In this document: in pieces, positions 40,355 to 48,635 of the stretch | Layout of the letters: every line of letters begins with the position of its first letter | Position numbering within the stretch: the stretch's first letter is position 1 | Translations under genes and position numbers: made by a program | Assembly (NCBI GenBank): GCA_039105265.1 | Contig: JAPFFF010000019.1 | Location: 124,001 to 188,000 of the forward strand | DNA length: 64,000 nucleotides | Direction: 5' to 3' | Source of the DNA: Tritrichomonas musculus | Lineage: Eukaryota > Parabasalia > Tritrichomonadida > Tritrichomonadidae | The notes under the pieces: model-generated | The model's input: the letters and a program-made list of their open reading frames with translations, nothing else | Told to the model about the DNA's origin: nothing | Databases searched by the model: none

Positions 40355-42778
40355 TTATTCTTTGTTATTCATCTTCTGGAAAGATTTTATCAGAGTATTC
40401 CTCTTCTTATATAATTCATCTCTAACATCTTTTGTAAGATAATTGCTTTTGCTAATATTATTAATCATAGCTTGTGCATGTTTCAAATTCTTTGCAGCTT
40501 GTTCAGATTGGTCACCCCAGCATCCATGAAGATATTTCAGGCAATTGGATCCAGAAAATCTTCTAATTGCTGCAAATGTATTTAAAATACCAAACATAAA
40601 GCCTAGCCCCATTCCTTTCTTTGTTACTTTTACATAATTATTTGAATCAGGTTGTACTGATTCTTCATGCAGATTAGCAACTTGAAGGATTGGATTCCAG
40701 AAGTATCCAAAAGAGTCAGGAATGACAACAAAATCAACAACTCCAGGGAAAAGTGATAAAATGTATTCAATTTCACTTTCAATCTCATCAGTTTTATTAA
40801 ATGAGAAAATACCTGTGATAATCTTTCCACAAAGGGGATCATTGACCACTTTCCCGCTTGGTGTCAAGAGTGTTGAATGAGATGGCATTAAGGCTTTAAC
40901 TGGCCGCATTTGATTTAAAGCTTTCTTTAATTGATCGGATGTCAAGGATGTTTTAACTTCAATTGTACATAAAACATTGTCAGCTAAAATTGGAGCTATA
41001 ATTGAATTTGTTGAATCAATAGTCAAAGATGGACATGAATCATTAACAACCACAACATCAAGCTGCCCTGTTATATTCGAACGTGCATCAATAATTTCCC
41101 CAGTTGTAACTCGAAAACCAGGTGGAATATGACTACTTAAAAATATACGACAAAAAGCTTCTCTATTAGCAGAATCATTATTACTTACATATAGTTCTTG
41201 CTTGGATGCTTGCGCCATTGCCATAATAATGTCTACTTGTGCTGAAAAGTGGTCTTGAAGAGGGGCTTTTCTTCGTCTTTGGATAAATTTCACCAAATAG
41301 TCCTTTAGATCCTCATTTATTTGAATTTCGGGCATAGCAGTAACAACCGTCTTTCCTGGTTCAAGAAGGGCTTCTATATCACGCTGTAATGAGCATACAA
41401 CAAATTCAGCATCAGTTTGATTAATTTGGTCAACGATATCTTTGATCAGCTGATCAGTTTTCTCATTGATGCCTTCTTCTACAAGAGGTGATGAGGCACG
41501 TGGAGTACTAAGAACAATAGAAGATCTTTGACGACCACCTGGAAGACCTTCGGCAAATAAAGGCGAAAGTTCGCCACTATCATTTCTACTGTCCAATGAA
41601 AATGCACTACTATCAACTTTGTAATCTTCGGAATCAGAATCAGATCCTGATAAACAAGGTATGGATGCTGAATTACTTGGTATGAGATCGGCACCACACG
41701 AATTAGCAGCTCTAAGTGCTTTACCTTGAGTATCTTCATGCTCAATAACAACAGTTTTATGATCAAAAAGTCGGCTTTCTGCTATATCAAGAGACATTGA
41801 ACTTTGGACATAATACAATGGCTTACCTTGAAGTGGCCTCCTAATTCTATCAATTTGGGTTTCTGAATATATAATATCATCTGATGAGATCAAGACAACT
41901 TCGCTAGCAGAGTTTAAGTTTAAAAGACCTGGCCAAAGATTTTTTTCACCTGGCTTGTAAAATGCATTTTCTGTGATAATACACAATCTATATTGAGTGT
42001 CTATATAAGAAAATTCACACTTTCGAGAATCGACAAAAATAAGATCAGCAAATTGCTCTGCTGAAATAACAGCTTTTCTAACATCACTTGTAGCAAAAAC
42101 TCTAATTCCTCTCTCTAGATATTGTTTAATTTGCCATTGATCATCTATAGATAAACACCCTTTTGGTATTTCGTCAACATCTTTAAGTTCAAAATGCAAA
42201 TCGTTATCTTCAGAAAGCCCCTTAGATTTTGTAACAGCATCAAACTTTGAACGAATTTCGGTTATTGGGAAAATAACTGCTACTCTGAGAGAATCAATTT
42301 TATTTTCAGGAGAATGCAAAACATCACATAAATAACGGCATACTTGCGTTTTACCAATGGAATGAGCTATAGCCGATACAACAATTGTTGGCTTATTGAC
42401 TTTAATTTTTACATCTTTACATCGATGAAATTCAATACTACAATTGCATGCTGTTATTCTATTAATTATAGAATTTGCTAATTTCATTGGAATATTTTGA
42501 GCTTGAAATAAGCATTTTGTAATTCGATATTCATGAATCGCATTTTCTAGGTTTCTAAGAGGAATTACTCGTATTGGAGTTTTTGTCGTACTTTTAGCTA
42601 AAGTAATAGGAGGATCACTAGGAGGATCTTTAGAGGGATCTTCAAGAGGATAATTAGGAATGTATACAAACCCTTGGATATCATTATTTGGTGATTGATC
42701 TTTAGTGCGATAATAAGTATGAAGAATTTGAAAATCGAAGCCAATAATTAAAATTTTTTGTCTAATTGATTGCGTCAT
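40355..42778 (-). CDS. COG2403 (cyclic 2,3-diphosphoglycerate synthetase-like) GTPase fused to a DUF6602/PD-(D/E)XK-like domain
   Basis: The 807-residue protein has two recognisable halves. Residues 1-485 are collinear with the archaeal COG2403 family: an N-terminal Rossmann-like strand (KILIIGFD), a P-loop of that family's unusual form (KPTIVVSAIAHSIGKTQVCR, about 129-148), a strand RVAVIFPI, GIRVFATSDVRKAVISAEQF with ADLIFVDSRKCEF (about 224-255, in place of the family's WDGGNND), and FYKPGEKNLWPG (about 273-284, matching the family's 'YxPGExNL'). A Ser/Asp-rich insert occurs at about 375-440. Residues about 505-720 resemble DUF6602: TTGEIIDARSNITGQLDVVVVND, then CTIEVKTSLTSDQL, giving D574 and E607-x-K609, a PD-(D/E)XK-type nuclease triad. 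The last 90 residues are helical. Cellular role is unknown. Both family assignments are by motif recall and should be confirmed by profile search. Confidence 0.72.
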   Translation of the reverse strand: MTQSIRQKILIIGFDFQILHTYYRTKDQSPNNDIQGFVYIPNYPLEDPSKDPPSDPPITLAKSTTKTPIRVIPLRNLENAIHEYRITKCLFQAQNIPMKLANSIINRITACNCSIEFHRCKDVKIKVNKPTIVVSAIAHSIGKTQVCRYLCDVLHSPENKIDSLRVAVIFPITEIRSKFDAVTKSKGLSEDNDLHFELKDVDEIPKGCLSIDDQWQIKQYLERGIRVFATSDVRKAVISAEQFADLIFVDSRKCEFSYIDTQYRLCIITENAFYKPGEKNLWPGLLNLNSASEVVLISSDDIIYSETQIDRIRRPLQGKPLYYVQSSMSLDIAESRLFDHKTVVIEHEDTQGKALRAANSCGADLIPSNSASIPCLSGSDSDSEDYKVDSSAFSLDSRNDSGELSPLFAEGLPGGRQRSSIVLSTPRASSPLVEEGINEKTDQLIKDIVDQINQTDAEFVVCSLQRDIEALLEPGKTVVTAMPEIQINEDLKDYLVKFIQRRRKAPLQDHFSAQVDIIMAMAQASKQELYVSNNDSANREAFCRIFLSSHIPPGFRVTTGEIIDARSNITGQLDVVVVNDSCPSLTIDSTNSIIAPILADNVLCTIEVKTSLTSDQLKKALNQMRPVKALMPSHSTLLTPSGKVVNDPLCGKIITGIFSFNKTDEIESEIEYILSLFPGVVDFVVIPDSFGYFWNPILQVANLHEESVQPDSNNYVKVTKKGMGLGFMFGILNTFAAIRRFSGSNCLKYLHGCWGDQSEQAAKNLKHAQAMINNISKSNYLTKDVRDELYKKRNTLIKSFQKMNNKE

Positions 42779-42986
42779 AGTAAATAATAAATATTTGATT
42801 TATTTGAATAAATTCGTTGAAAGGCGAAATTTTGAAAGCAAATTCTGTCTGACATTCAAAATTTCGCATATAAGAACTTCTTATTAATAAAATACGTTTT
42901 TTTATCCAATTCTTATATGAAAAGGTCATCATATGATGCACAAATACATAAGCATAATAAGTTATGATTCATATAAATTATTAATA

Positions 42987-43266
42987 TAGTCCCGTCTGAT
43001 TGGTTGAAAATGTCATTCTGGGAGTGAAAATGCGAAACTTTTTGAGAGTAAAAAATTGAATGATTTATTTTTAAGATTTAAAAAAATTGCTTTTTTTTTG
43101 TTTTCTGATTAAAATTAATATTTAAAATTAATGTATTCTTTATAGTAATATTGATTTATATATATATATGGAATCAAAACCAAAAAATATAAAAAAAATG
43201 AAAGATATGAGATATCAAATGGTGTTGAAAAAAGATTAACAAAAATCAAAAATTTTGATTCAAATG
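42987..43266 (+). repeat. Left terminal inverted repeat (280 bp) of the pogo-like element
   Basis: Begins TAGTCCCGTCTGATTGGTTG and is the exact complement, as far as can be read, of 44780-45059. Confidence 0.92.
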
Positions 43267-43344
43267 AAATAAAATTAATAAATAGTTGAGAAAAAATATA
43301 AAACAAATGAATTTATTTAATGTTATTTTTACTTTTTTCCATTT

Positions 43345-44667
43345 TTATTGATTTTCGGATTCTCCACTTGCTTCAGCAAGAAGCATTCTTTTAAAACCAT
43401 CATCAAATGTTATTTTATTAACTTCTCCATCTTCAAGTTCTAATTTGAAACCTGTTGATTCCCAGCCACTTCTGATAAGCTCTTCAGTGATGCAAGTTTG
43501 TAATGCTGTTTTAATGCGCAACAGTTTTCTTGTGAATTTTGAAGTGATAGTTGAATTACTAGGAGTTGACCCATATCTTCTTTTCAAAGATCCGAACACG
43601 GTTGCGTCTAACATTTGAGTTAAATGTGAAGAGTGTGGAGGAATTGGCAATAAAATTACATCACCAATTTTATCAATTTCGTTCTTCACATCTTCACTAA
43701 AATGTGCAGAGCATCCGTCAATAATCAATATACATGTGCAGTTTTCTTCTTTTATTGCCCTCATCAGGTGAATGTATGGAGCCAAAACATTTTTAACCCA
43801 ATATAACATTGACACTGATGTCTGATAGCCTTTTTCGGTTTTGGTATATTCAGCCCAACGTTTAAAAAAAGTGTCAGAAATATCTGAATCATGCCTTGCT
43901 CGAGTTGAGATCAGCATTGGGCGAAGATAATCACAGGATGCTGTTACGCACATGACTAATGAGATGTGATGTATATCAGTGCATTCTCTCCAAAAGGGAT
44001 GAATTTGACAGCTTTTTGAAATTAAAACGGATTTCCTTTTTCCTTTCTCCGGCCTTCGTCCGAAGCCTGTTTCATCCATATTTAGCAAAAAGTATGGATT
44101 TGGATTTCTTACAAGAACCTCTTCAACTTGTTGAATATATCTTTTGACCTCATCAAGGTCAATATTGGCTCTATCGTCGTCAACCGCAGACGCTTTTGTT
44201 TTATCAATTTGGTCAGAATGTCTTCTTAGAAAATTTCTGGACCATTCCCGTGAAAAAGATCGCTCTTCTCCTGTTCGTATTTTTAATAGTTCCGCGGCTA
44301 GGAGGCGAAGATCACGACTCGTCAGGCAATCGTTATCAACCTGATGCGAGTGAATTAAGCCGATGATGTGAATTTCTTCTTCTGCAGTCAGTAATTGCTG
44401 TGATGGAGGTTGCGGCTTTCCTGGAGAGTTGGAGCATGGAACATCATTAAGTACTTTATAATAACGTCTTGTTGATATATTAAATAAAAAGCATATTTGC
44501 TGAACAGTTGCTTTTTCAACGATTTTTTTGACAAACTTTATTTGGCAAAGAAGTGTAATTGCATTTCTAAATTCTGCAGAAAGAAATGACTGATGGACCA
44601 TTGATCCAATGTTTATTCCAAATGCTTCAATACATTTGAATTTGGTTGGTCTTGCAACAGATTGCAT
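43345..44667 (-). CDS. Pogo-like transposase (DDE_1 superfamily)
   Basis: The 440-residue transposase has an N-terminal helix-turn-helix region (about 30-160: VEKATVQQICFLFNISTRRYYKVL, read in two pieces, and a second CENP-B-like part with FSREWSRNFLRRHS). A DDE_1 catalytic core (about 185-400) follows, with LNMDETGFGRRP (first Asp), IIDGCSAHFS (second Asp) and PPHSSHLTQMLDATVFGSLKRRYG in two pieces (third Asp). These are the classic pogo/Tigger/Fot signatures. Two TTG codons precede the ATG at 44667, which is the better start. The DNA-binding half would bind the 280-bp ends. Nothing suggests domestication: it lies inside its own repeats. Confidence 0.92.
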   Translation of the reverse strand: MQSVARPTKFKCIEAFGINIGSMVHQSFLSAEFRNAITLLCQIKFVKKIVEKATVQQICFLFNISTRRYYKVLNDVPCSNSPGKPQPPSQQLLTAEEEIHIIGLIHSHQVDNDCLTSRDLRLLAAELLKIRTGEERSFSREWSRNFLRRHSDQIDKTKASAVDDDRANIDLDEVKRYIQQVEEVLVRNPNPYFLLNMDETGFGRRPEKGKRKSVLISKSCQIHPFWRECTDIHHISLVMCVTASCDYLRPMLISTRARHDSDISDTFFKRWAEYTKTEKGYQTSVSMLYWVKNVLAPYIHLMRAIKEENCTCILIIDGCSAHFSEDVKNEIDKIGDVILLPIPPHSSHLTQMLDATVFGSLKRRYGSTPSNSTITSKFTRKLLRIKTALQTCITEELIRSGWESTGFKLELEDGEVNKITFDDGFKRMLLAEASGESENQ

Positions 44668-44677
44668 CAACAAAAAA

Positions 44678-44682
44678 AATGA
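44678..44682 (-). promoter_or_regulatory. Initiator (Inr) of the transposase gene
   Basis: On the minus strand TCATT precedes the ATG at 44667 with a leader of 13 bases. The element thus carries a host-type core promoter, placed between its right inverted repeat and its gene. Confidence 0.5.
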
Positions 44683-44779
44683 AGAAATCTACAAATTCCA
44701 AACGTCCAAAAAATTATATACGAAATAGTTAAACGTATTAAATTTAAACGCATTTCATAAATATAAACGCTTCCAAATC

Positions 44780-45059
44780 CATTTGAATCAAAATTTTTGA
44801 TTTTTGTTAATCTTTTTTCAACACCATTTGATATCTCATATCTTTCATTTTTTTTATATTTTTTGGTTTTGATTCCATATATATATATAAATCAATATTA
44901 CTATAAAGAATACATTAATTTTAAATATTAATTTTAATCAGAAAACAAAAAAAAAGCAATTTTTTTAAATCTTAAAAATAAATCATTCAATTTTTTACTC
45001 TCAAAAAGTTTCGCATTTTCACTCCCAGAATGACATTTTCAACCAATCAGACGGGACTA
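44780..45059 (-). repeat. Right terminal inverted repeat (280 bp) of the pogo-like element
   Basis: Mirror of 42987-43266, ending ACCAATCAGACGGGACTA before the TA target copy. Confidence 0.92.
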
Positions 45060-45188
45060 TAATCATTAATAAAAAAAAAAATATGTAATAATTATCCAAA
45101 CTGGAAGTAAAATATAAAAACAAGTGAATAAAATACTAATTTAAATAAATTTGAATGTTAAAATACTCGAATTTAGTTGATAATAAAA

Positions 45189-45560
45189 TTATTTCTTGAG
45201 TGGTTCTGTCATATCAAAATCATCATAAAATGGATCATCTGTAGCTTCAAGTTTATCATGCACCCAAATTGGAAGGCGATGAAGAGCATTATCGACGTCA
45301 TCTTTAACACCATTTAAATTAATTGGGCCGCTTACTTTTTGTTCTTTATGATGCTTTTTTTCCTTTTTATCTTTATCGCCTTCTTTATCTTTATCTTTTT
45401 GCTTGTCCTTATCTTTTTCCTTATCTTTTTTATCTTTCTCCTTCTCTTTATCTTTTTTATCTTTTTTATCTTTCTCCTTTTCTTTATCTTTTTTATCTTT
45501 CTTTTTATCTTCCTTCTTTTCTTCCTTCTTGTCTTTTTCTTTATCTTTTTTTATAGGCAT
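45189..45560 (-). CDS. Lysine-rich repeat protein, unknown function
   Basis: The 123-residue protein's first 75 residues are almost purely Lys/Asp/Glu in KDKEKDKK-type repeats. The last 48 residues are different and look conserved (GPINLNGVKDDVDNALHRLP, then IWVHDKL and DPFYDDFDMTEPL). The acidic, aromatic tail suggests a short binding motif carried on a charged spacer. A TCATA initiator 12 bases upstream on the minus strand (45570-45574) supports transcription in this sense. Antisense frames here are only complements of the Lys repeats. The protein is likely cytosolic or nuclear and its function is not recognised. Confidence 0.7.
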   Translation of the reverse strand: MPIKKDKEKDKKEEKKEDKKKDKKDKEKEKDKKDKKDKEKEKDKKDKEKDKDKQKDKDKEGDKDKKEKKHHKEQKVSGPINLNGVKDDVDNALHRLPIWVHDKLEATDDPFYDDFDMTEPLKK

Positions 45561-45569
45561 TGTATATTA

Positions 45570-45574
45570 TATGA
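45570..45574 (-). promoter_or_regulatory. Initiator (Inr) of the lysine-rich protein gene
   Basis: TCATA on the minus strand, with its A 12 bases before the ATG at 45560. Confidence 0.45.
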
Positions 45575-45989
45575 TTTTATATCATTTAAATATTCAATAC
45601 ATAAATGGTCACATCAAACAAACAGATCTACTAATTACAATAAAATCAATTACATATACTTCTTTTATCCAAATCAATTAATTAATTTTCATCAATAAAT
45701 TTCTGAATTGAAGATAATTATTTTGAATTTTTATATGGTTGTTTGGATTTTTAAGATAAGTTGTGGTTCAGTTTTTTTTAAATTAAGTTTACTTAATTTT
45801 TTTGAAGCAAACAATTAAACAAGAAGAACATGGTATTGCCAGCTTAAAAAATACAAATATTATTTAAATTAATATACTATATATATATATAATAATTTAA
45901 ATAATATAGGGGAAAAAGCATATATACAAATAGAAACATTTAATAAAACAAATATAAAATATGATACGAACAAAATAGTAAAAAGACAA
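45575..45989. other. AT-rich spacer
   Basis: AT-rich DNA with a short TA repeat near 45878-45891. No gene or RNA is evident. Confidence 0.45.
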
Positions 45990-46607
45990 TTATAAAAAAC
46001 CATCATCATCTTGGTTTTCTTCATTTATTTCGTCTTTCTCATCATCTTTGTTGGAATTATTATTACTGTTACCATTATTACTATTATTATCGTTTTCTTG
46101 TGGATTAGGAATCTTTTCTTTTTGTGCAAGTCTTGCGGAAATCTTAAATAAAGCTTCTTCAACCAAAGTCAAGTATTCATTTTGTTCTCTCCATTGTGCA
46201 AGCGATAAAGCCTCTTTTTCAAGAACTTCATAAGTTTCAATGTATTCTTTCATATGAGTAAGTCGGTAAGGTAGCCCTTTTTCGAGCAAAACATCGGATG
46301 CTATTGCAGACTTTCTTTCGTTTGTAATTTCTTGATCAAAAAGAAGAGGAAGCGGTCCTTTTAAATTTTCGCGAATGAAATTTTGTAATTTAGCAAGATT
46401 TGCTGGGTGAATTTGTGCGCCATCAAATGTAGCGGGATCCTTTTGTGGTAAATCGGAATTTGGTTGTCTTGATTCAAATTTTGCTCTTAATTCAGCTGGA
46501 TCACGATCAAGATAGTCAGCCGCTATATACCAATTCCAGTCAAATTGATTTAATATTTCGATAATATTGTCATCTGAGATTTGATTTTCTTGATTTCCAT
46601 CATCCAT
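45990..46607 (-). CDS. Unknown 205-residue protein, possible SANT-like segment
   Basis: Residues about 13-46 read DDNIIEILNQFDWNWYIAADYL and then DRDPAELRAKFESR. The Trp spacing and the 'IAxxLxRxxxELRxKFE' pattern faintly recall a Myb/SANT repeat. The middle (about 60-165) is helical with no recognised family. The last 35 residues are Asn/Glu/Asp-rich. The start is the ATG at 46607. The gene is divergent from the coiled-coil gene at 46718 with only 110 bp between start codons, so the two probably share a bidirectional promoter region. A DNA-binding role is a weak guess. Confidence 0.65.
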   Translation of the reverse strand: MDDGNQENQISDDNIIEILNQFDWNWYIAADYLDRDPAELRAKFESRQPNSDLPQKDPATFDGAQIHPANLAKLQNFIRENLKGPLPLLFDQEITNERKSAIASDVLLEKGLPYRLTHMKEYIETYEVLEKEALSLAQWREQNEYLTLVEEALFKISARLAQKEKIPNPQENDNNSNNGNSNNNSNKDDEKDEINEENQDDDGFL

Positions 46608-46717
46608 TTTAGAGAAAAAACAAATTTTTTAGAAAAGGCGAAAGCAATTGACGAAGTTTGTTTGAATAGGAGTTTGCTAAACGTCATTAAATTTTACAAT
46701 TTCAATTATTGTAAAAA

Positions 46718-47917
46718 ATGGACTACCAAAGCAATTTTCCTCAAACAGAATATTCAAATATGTCTTATAATACAAGTTTTATGTCTTCTTCAAAAATAGA
46801 TTCATTAAATGCTTCTGCTAAAGCAATTATTGCTCAAAAAGATGCTGAAATCGAAGAACTTAATAGGCAAATTGATGAGGCAGAGCAATATTTGGATCAG
46901 AATACCCGTAATTATATTAATAACGAAAATAATATGCAAAGTGAGATTCAATCACTTCAACAAGAATTAGCTAAGATACAGATCAAATCAGAACAAGATC
47001 TTGAATTCCTCCAGCAAAAGCAAAAACGAGAAATTAATGCGTTAAACGAAAAGCATAGTCAAGAAGTGCAAAAGTTAAAAAAGCAGATCAATAAAGCTTC
47101 AATGAATCAAAGTGATATTTCAAATAAGCAATATCATGCATCCCAAATGAGGAAAAGTTCAGTTTCAGCATTGATGAATCAAAGCAAAATGTCTAGATCC
47201 AACCTTGATGAACTAAGTAGTGTTCAAGAGCAAACTAGAGTAGGATATGATGATCCTGAATTGAAAGAAGCTGAACTTAGGGCAGAAGAATCACGAAAAG
47301 AAGTTGAAGAACTTGAGGCTCAATTAAGCAAGCTTGTGAATGAAAAAAAAGAAAAAGAAATTCAGGCAAAGAAAACTCATACTGAAGTAAAGAAAAGAAA
47401 AGATCAAGCAAAAACCGCGGCTCAGCAACAACAGCTTCAAGATAAAGAAAATCAAATCAACGATCAGATTCAAGAACTTAAAGGTCAATTAAAAGGAGAA
47501 ATTGATAAATTACAAACTGAACTTCAAAGTGCTATTGATGCAAACAATAAACTTGATAAACAATTGGCAAAAGTTTTAGCCGAAAACGCTGCTAAAGCTA
47601 ACGACCTTGTTTCAATGAAGTCCTCAATTACAGCAATGTCAACAAATGGTGCAATTACTACATCTGAACTTAATCCTAGCCAAAAAAATAAATTTACAGG
47701 AGCTACAGTAACAACTCTCCATCTTTCAAAAAGGGACAAAGATCCAAAAACATCGACAGTTAATCCAAGATCATTAGCACAATTAAATTCAATGAATGGC
47801 GCTATATCTGATTCTTCGCTTGTAGAAGCTGAAATAATTCGTTTAATTGAGGAAAACAACGATCTTAAAAAAGAATTAAGGAGACTTGACAAACTTGTTT
47901 ATTTTCCTCCACAATAA
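46718..47917 (+). CDS. Coiled-coil protein, unknown function
   Basis: The 399-residue protein is mostly coiled coil. Residues 1-25 are Ser/Asn/Tyr-rich. Coils occur at about 28-130, 175-305 and 370-395. A Ser/Met/Asn-rich stretch (about 128-165) with SQMRKSSVSALMNQSKMSR may hold phosphorylation sites. A Ser/Thr/Asn segment (about 300-360) with LSKRDKDPKTSTVNPRSLAQ precedes the last helix. No motor, membrane or catalytic domain is seen. A TCATT at 46684-46688 would give a leader of 32 bases. It is possibly cytoskeletal. Confidence 0.78.
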   Translation: MDYQSNFPQTEYSNMSYNTSFMSSSKIDSLNASAKAIIAQKDAEIEELNRQIDEAEQYLDQNTRNYINNENNMQSEIQSLQQELAKIQIKSEQDLEFLQQKQKREINALNEKHSQEVQKLKKQINKASMNQSDISNKQYHASQMRKSSVSALMNQSKMSRSNLDELSSVQEQTRVGYDDPELKEAELRAEESRKEVEELEAQLSKLVNEKKEKEIQAKKTHTEVKKRKDQAKTAAQQQQLQDKENQINDQIQELKGQLKGEIDKLQTELQSAIDANNKLDKQLAKVLAENAAKANDLVSMKSSITAMSTNGAITTSELNPSQKNKFTGATVTTLHLSKRDKDPKTSTVNPRSLAQLNSMNGAISDSSLVEAEIIRLIEENNDLKKELRRLDKLVYFPPQ

Positions 47918-48635
47918 TAATTATTTTTTATATGTTATTATCAACCTGTATGAATAAAAGAGAATTAGTATTTTTTTTTGCTATATTTATCGGAGAGGTA
48001 ATACAAAAATTGGCATATCAAAAACGAAAACTTTTTTCAGAATAAATATCAATTCAATACAATTGAATCAATAGAAATTATAGTGAGAAAAAAGTCAAAA
48101 TAGTAAATTAATGATATTATATATCATTATGAAAAAATATAAAAATTAATATAGCTTAATGAAAGAAAGAAAAAACCAAAAAAATGAGATATATCTGAAT
48201 TTTTTGAAAGAATTCTGATGCTATTTGATTTGATTTATAAGAAAATTCATACAACTTTTTTACAACAATTATTCATTTTAATAAAAAATTCAATAAAATA
48301 AAATAAAAATTGAACATCTAGCGAACTTTTTGAGAATGAATAAACTTTCTGAATTATTGGGGAAAGAGGAAAAATGAAATCTTTAAAATTCATAATATTA
48401 TACTATTTTGGAACGATCTAATTCATTATTTTTAGGACCGTAACATTCAGATAAAAATTGTCAATATATCAATTTTGAATTGATATTTGAATGATATCAT
48501 TCAAAAATTTGATTTCTTTGATTAAAATTCAATATTAAAATAGATATCAAAATTGAATGACCTTATATTAAATAACGTTAATCAAATGAAAATTTGATTT
48601 GGCCATTTCATTTCTTAAATTGTTTTGAATATATA
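47918..48635. other. Upstream region of the homeodomain gene
   Basis: AT-rich DNA. It contains the perfect 14-base palindrome GAATGATATCATTC at 48489-48502, 134 bases before the homeodomain start, inside a wider set of TGAAT/ATTCA words (48470-48560). That could be a dimeric factor-binding site. Nothing else is recognised. Confidence 0.4.
48489..48502. promoter_or_regulatory. 14-bp palindrome upstream of the homeodomain gene
   Basis: GAATGATATCATTC is a perfect inverted repeat. TGAT/ATCA half-sites are the core seen at many TALE homeodomain sites, so autoregulation is conceivable but unproven. Confidence 0.3.

Larger units (their letters stand above)
42987..45059 (-). mobile_element. Pogo-like (Tc1/mariner superfamily) DNA transposon, apparently whole
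   Basis: A 2,073-bp element has 280-bp terminal inverted repeats, 42987-43266 and 44780-45059, that I read as identical along their whole length, including long A and T runs. The ends read TAGTCCCGTCTG. TA lies outside each end (42985-42986 and 45060-45061). Because the ends are palindromic with TA, the exact boundary may be 2 bp further in. A single uninterrupted transposase gene lies inside, with its own initiator. Identical ends and an open gene indicate a very recent insertion and probably an active family. It sits between the GTPase-nuclease fusion gene and the lysine-rich gene without disturbing either. Confidence 0.93.

Noticed and set aside
45323-45698. Hydrophobic Phe/Leu/Ile-rich plus-strand frames that could be read as a membrane protein
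   Set aside because: They are the complement of the Lys-repeat protein; the minus-strand gene has an initiator, an ATG and a non-repetitive tail.
47524-47892. 122-codon antisense open frame in the coiled-coil gene
   Set aside because: Mirror of low-complexity coiled-coil codons; Ser/Leu/Phe-rich as expected of such complements.
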